Assembly: GCF_002292295.1 (NCBI RefSeq)
Contig: NZ_DBBS01000018.1
Span: 246,422 to 310,421, forward strand
Reading direction: 5' to 3'
DNA length: 64,000 nucleotides
DNA from: Sphingomonas sp. UBA978
GTDB taxonomy: Bacteria > Pseudomonadota > Alphaproteobacteria > Sphingomonadales > Sphingomonadaceae
Shown here: positions 61,723-64,000 of the stretch, piece by piece
How positions within the stretch are numbered: the first letter of the stretch is position 1
How the letters are laid out: every line of letters begins with the position of its first letter
The notes under the pieces: generated by a model
Told to the model about the DNA's origin: nothing
The model's input: the letters and a program-made list of their open reading frames with translations, nothing else
Database searches by the model: none
Translations under genes and position numbers: made by a program

Positions 61723-62211
61723 ATGATCGCCATGCTCCTGTTCCTCGGCCTGCAGGCCGCGACGCCCGCCGGCGAGCAGCCGGTCGCGCCCTATGTCCAG
61801 TCCGACGCCAATGCCGGGGCGACGCCGTTCGCGGGCGCGGGGATGTGGCGCGCGTTCCACGGCCAGGCCGGCGTCGACCGGATCGTCGACGACCTGGTGG
61901 CGCGCAGCGTCGCCGATCCGCGGATCAGCGACATCTTCAAGGGGCAGGACCTCGTCCGCCTGCGCCGCACGCTGAAGGAGCAATTCTGCTACATCCTCGG
62001 CGGCGGCTGCCGCTACACCGGTCGGACGATGCGCGCGGCGCATACCGACATGGGCGTGCAGCAGGCCGACATGGCGGCGCTGGTCGAAAATTTGCAGGCG
62101 GCGATGCGCCGCGAGCATGTCGGCTTCGGCGCGCAGAACCGCTTCCTCGCCAAGCTGGCGCCGATGCACCGCGACGTCGTCAAGATCCGCGGCCCGCGTC
62201 CGGCGGAGTGA
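61723..62211 (+). CDS. Group 1 truncated haemoglobin with a signal peptide
   Basis: A 162-residue truncated haemoglobin. Helical features: FHGQAGVDRIVDDLVARSVA and FKGQDLVRLRRTLKEQF. The proximal His is His107 in MRAAHTDMGVQQADM. Unusually it has an N-terminal hydrophobic signal (IAMLLFLGLQAAT) and Cys89/Cys96 in the haem domain (FCYILGGGCRY), so it is likely exported to the periplasm. It follows the DUF3034 gene by 46 bases and is probably in the same transcript. Binding of O2 or NO is inferred from the family. Confidence 0.88.
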   Translation: MIAMLLFLGLQAATPAGEQPVAPYVQSDANAGATPFAGAGMWRAFHGQAGVDRIVDDLVARSVADPRISDIFKGQDLVRLRRTLKEQFCYILGGGCRYTGRTMRAAHTDMGVQQADMAALVENLQAAMRREHVGFGAQNRFLAKLAPMHRDVVKIRGPRPAE

Positions 62212-62224
62212 CCGGGCAGCGTCG

Positions 62225-63946
62225 CTAGCGGCGGCGGCGCTCCAGCCACCACAACAGGCCCGCGGCGGCGAGGAACGGCAGGAACCAGCGCCACGACGGT
62301 CCATGCTCCACCGGGGATGCCGGGGCGGCCGGCACGGCGCGCGCGCCGACGAGGGCGAGCGTCGCGTCGCGGCGCGCGGCGGCGCGGACTTGCGGCAGGG
62401 AGTCGGCGGGCTGGACGTACAGGGGGCGGCCGGCGACGCGGTGCCAGCCGGGCGCGAGCGGCCAATAGCCGGCGCAGCCGCTTGACGCGGGATCGGCGAT
62501 CAGGGCGGTGACGGTGCCGTCCGGCGCGGTCGCGCGCGCATCGGCGCCGAGGCCGCAAACCGTCGTACGCTCCCCCGCCCAGGCGAGCGCGGCGACGTCG
62601 GGCGGCGACGGCGTGCCGCGACCCACGGTGGTGGCGAGCGTGCTCCACAGATCGGCGTGGGCGTCGCCGTTGCCGCTGGTGACCAGCGCGAAACTGTCGA
62701 GCAGGGTGACGACGGCGACGCGGCCGCGACCGACGTTGCGCCACGCGGCATAGGGCGTGCCGCGCGCGTCGCGGAGCAGCGGGATGCCGCCGAGGGTGGT
62801 GGCGATGCGGCTGAGCTCCGGCACCTCGCCGAGCGGCGCGGCGCCGTCGGCGGGTGCGTCGCGGCTGCCGGGGCCGCGACGGGCGGCGAGCGCGGCCTGG
62901 CTGGGCGCGGCGGGGGCGAGGCGGAGCGGCACGGCCGCCGCACCGCCGCCCGCGGCGAGGCCGAACACCTGCCAGCCGCGCGGCACCGGTCCGGTCAGCC
63001 GTACGACCAGCCCCATGCCGCCGCGCACCGCCTGCGCCAGCGCGGCGCGCGCGCCACCGCCGAGCGCCGCCCAGCTGCGATCGTCGAGGATGGCGAGATC
63101 GTAGCCGGCATAGCTTGCGGGCGGATCGCCCAGCGTCAGCCCGCCGCCCGCCGCCAGCTGCGCCTGCGGCGTCAGGCCGGCATCGGCGGCCCAGCGGCGC
63201 AGGAACTTGACCTCCGGCCCCGGCGCGCCGGCGAGGATCAGCGCCTTCGCCGGCGTCGTGGCAATGGTGACGAGCGGCACGCGCGCGGCGTCGCCGCCGG
63301 CGAGCTGCAGCGTGAACAGCGCCGCACCGGGCACGCGCGCGGTGCCGTGCAGGACCAGCGTGCCGTCCGCAGCCGGGCGGGCGGTATCGACGATGCGCCC
63401 GGCGGGATCGCGCAACGTGGCGGCGGCGCCCCCTTCGACCCGGCCGACCACCGCGAAGCGCGCGCCGGGCGCGACCGGCGCCGGGGGCGTCAGCGCGACG
63501 AGGCCCTGCGGGACCGGCGGCGGCGCATAGCGGACCGCGACCCGCATCGCCGCGGGCCGGTCGCGCGCGACGAGCCCGCTGCCGACGATACGGAACGCCA
63601 CCGCGCCGGGATGATGGCGCAGCGCGGTGCCGAGGTCGGGTTCGCGCCGCGCCCCCGCGATCGCCCCCGCCTCCGGCAGGGCGACCAGCGTCTCGTCGTG
63701 CGCGGTGGCGATGAGGTGCGGCGCGCCGGCGGTGGCGACCGCCAGCCGGTCGGCGACGACGGATCGCGATGGCGCGAACAGGGTCATGTAGAGCAGGCCG
63801 GCGACCACGGCCTGCAACGCCGCGAGCGCGGCGATCCGCCAGCGCGGGCTGCGGACGGCGCCACGCCGCTGCCAGCGCCACAGCCGCAGCCATGCCGCGA
63901 CGACCGCGAGGCCGAGCAGCGCGGCGGTGATCCGCTCGGGCGTCAT
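62225..63946 (-). CDS. Membrane protein with a regulatory-like extracytoplasmic region
   Basis: A 573-residue protein. Helices near residues 5-25 and 40-60, then a large Ala/Gly/Arg-rich extracytoplasmic region, and a C-terminal helix (WRWFLPFLAAAGLLWWLERR). A segment SYAGYDLAILDDRSW and a VTLLDSFALVTSG resemble the glutamine-amidotransferase-like part of membrane proteins found beside MoxR/DUF58/DUF4159 genes. The identity is uncertain. Its start overlaps the previous gene by four bases (ATGA). Confidence 0.6.
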   Translation of the reverse strand: MTPERITAALLGLAVVAAWLRLWRWQRRGAVRSPRWRIAALAALQAVVAGLLYMTLFAPSRSVVADRLAVATAGAPHLIATAHDETLVALPEAGAIAGARREPDLGTALRHHPGAVAFRIVGSGLVARDRPAAMRVAVRYAPPPVPQGLVALTPPAPVAPGARFAVVGRVEGGAAATLRDPAGRIVDTARPAADGTLVLHGTARVPGAALFTLQLAGGDAARVPLVTIATTPAKALILAGAPGPEVKFLRRWAADAGLTPQAQLAAGGGLTLGDPPASYAGYDLAILDDRSWAALGGGARAALAQAVRGGMGLVVRLTGPVPRGWQVFGLAAGGGAAAVPLRLAPAAPSQAALAARRGPGSRDAPADGAAPLGEVPELSRIATTLGGIPLLRDARGTPYAAWRNVGRGRVAVVTLLDSFALVTSGNGDAHADLWSTLATTVGRGTPSPPDVAALAWAGERTTVCGLGADARATAPDGTVTALIADPASSGCAGYWPLAPGWHRVAGRPLYVQPADSLPQVRAAARRDATLALVGARAVPAAPASPVEHGPSWRWFLPFLAAAGLLWWLERRRR

Positions 63947-64000
63947 GGCAATGCATCCAGATAGCGGCGGCCGACCGCATCGCCGGTCTCGCGGCGGGCG
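63943..64000 (-). CDS. 3-prime end of an upstream gene (partial)
   Basis: The last ~18 codons of a gene entering from the right edge, reading ETGDAVGRRYLDALP then TGA at 63945-63943. The stop overlaps the start of the membrane-protein gene (ATGA), so the two are co-translated. Too short to identify. Confidence 0.55.
   Translation of the reverse strand, partial: ARRETGDAVGRRYLDALP

Overview
The window is chromosomal DNA of a high-GC alphaproteobacterium, most probably Sphingomonas or a close relative in the Sphingomonadales. Pointers are the gcrA cell-cycle regulator, a petABC operon with a Tat-type Rieske protein, a groESL operon under a CIRCE element, an XrtA/PEP-CTERM exopolysaccharide locus at the left edge, and several small secreted proteins of the kind seen in that group. 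This assignment is inference from gene content; no rRNA is present. I found no tRNA, rRNA, CRISPR array, transposase or prophage gene.

Layout. 1-3.3 kb: edge of an exopolysaccharide locus (PrsK-like sensor kinase fragment, XrtA-associated sugar transferase) facing a GDP-mannose-forming enzyme. 3.3-6.1 kb: Uma2-family protein, then groES-groEL. 6.2-8.7 kb: signal peptide peptidase SppA and a GNAT acetyltransferase. 8.7-10 kb: a base-composition island with one orphan gene. 10-16.2 kb: TRIC-like channel, small outer-membrane-like protein, YchF, secreted phosphodiesterase, MaoC protein, Gly/Arg/Tyr-rich secreted protein, apt. 16.4-19.1 kb: cytochrome bc1 operon petABC. 19.3-24.6 kb: trmL, AcvB/VirJ-like hydrolase, hemF, GNAT, a pair of membrane proteins, lipB. 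24.7-31.4 kb: repeat lipoprotein, secreted Cys protein, queE-queC, argD-argF-hslO, small secreted protein. 31.4-39.3 kb: parE, outer-membrane protein, gcrA, ABC permease, beta-lactamase-fold protein, and the overlapping apaG-LysR-GNAT operon. 39.3-48.3 kb: metZ-type sulfhydrylase, GT39 mannosyltransferase, CDF zinc transporter, polyprenyl diphosphate synthase, chorismate mutase, DUF2147 protein, tmk, arginase-family enzyme, and two crotonase-family enzymes of acyl-CoA catabolism. 48.4-56 kb: a hybrid histidine kinase, then a module of inner-membrane dicarboxylate carrier, outer-membrane porin and malic enzyme. 56.2-64 kb: ogt, an esterase, a GGDEF-EAL protein coupled to a secreted cupredoxin-like protein, divergent DUF3034 and secreted truncated-haemoglobin genes, and the end of a membrane-protein operon.

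Most of the window is ordinary housekeeping. The stretches worth most attention are the GGDEF-EAL / cupredoxin / DUF3034 / exported truncated-haemoglobin neighbourhood (57.7-62.2 kb); two copies of a dispersed inverted-repeat element with a conserved core (14.7 and 19.8 kb); terminator-like hairpins placed just upstream of queC and of argD; and the orphan low-GC gene at 9 kb.
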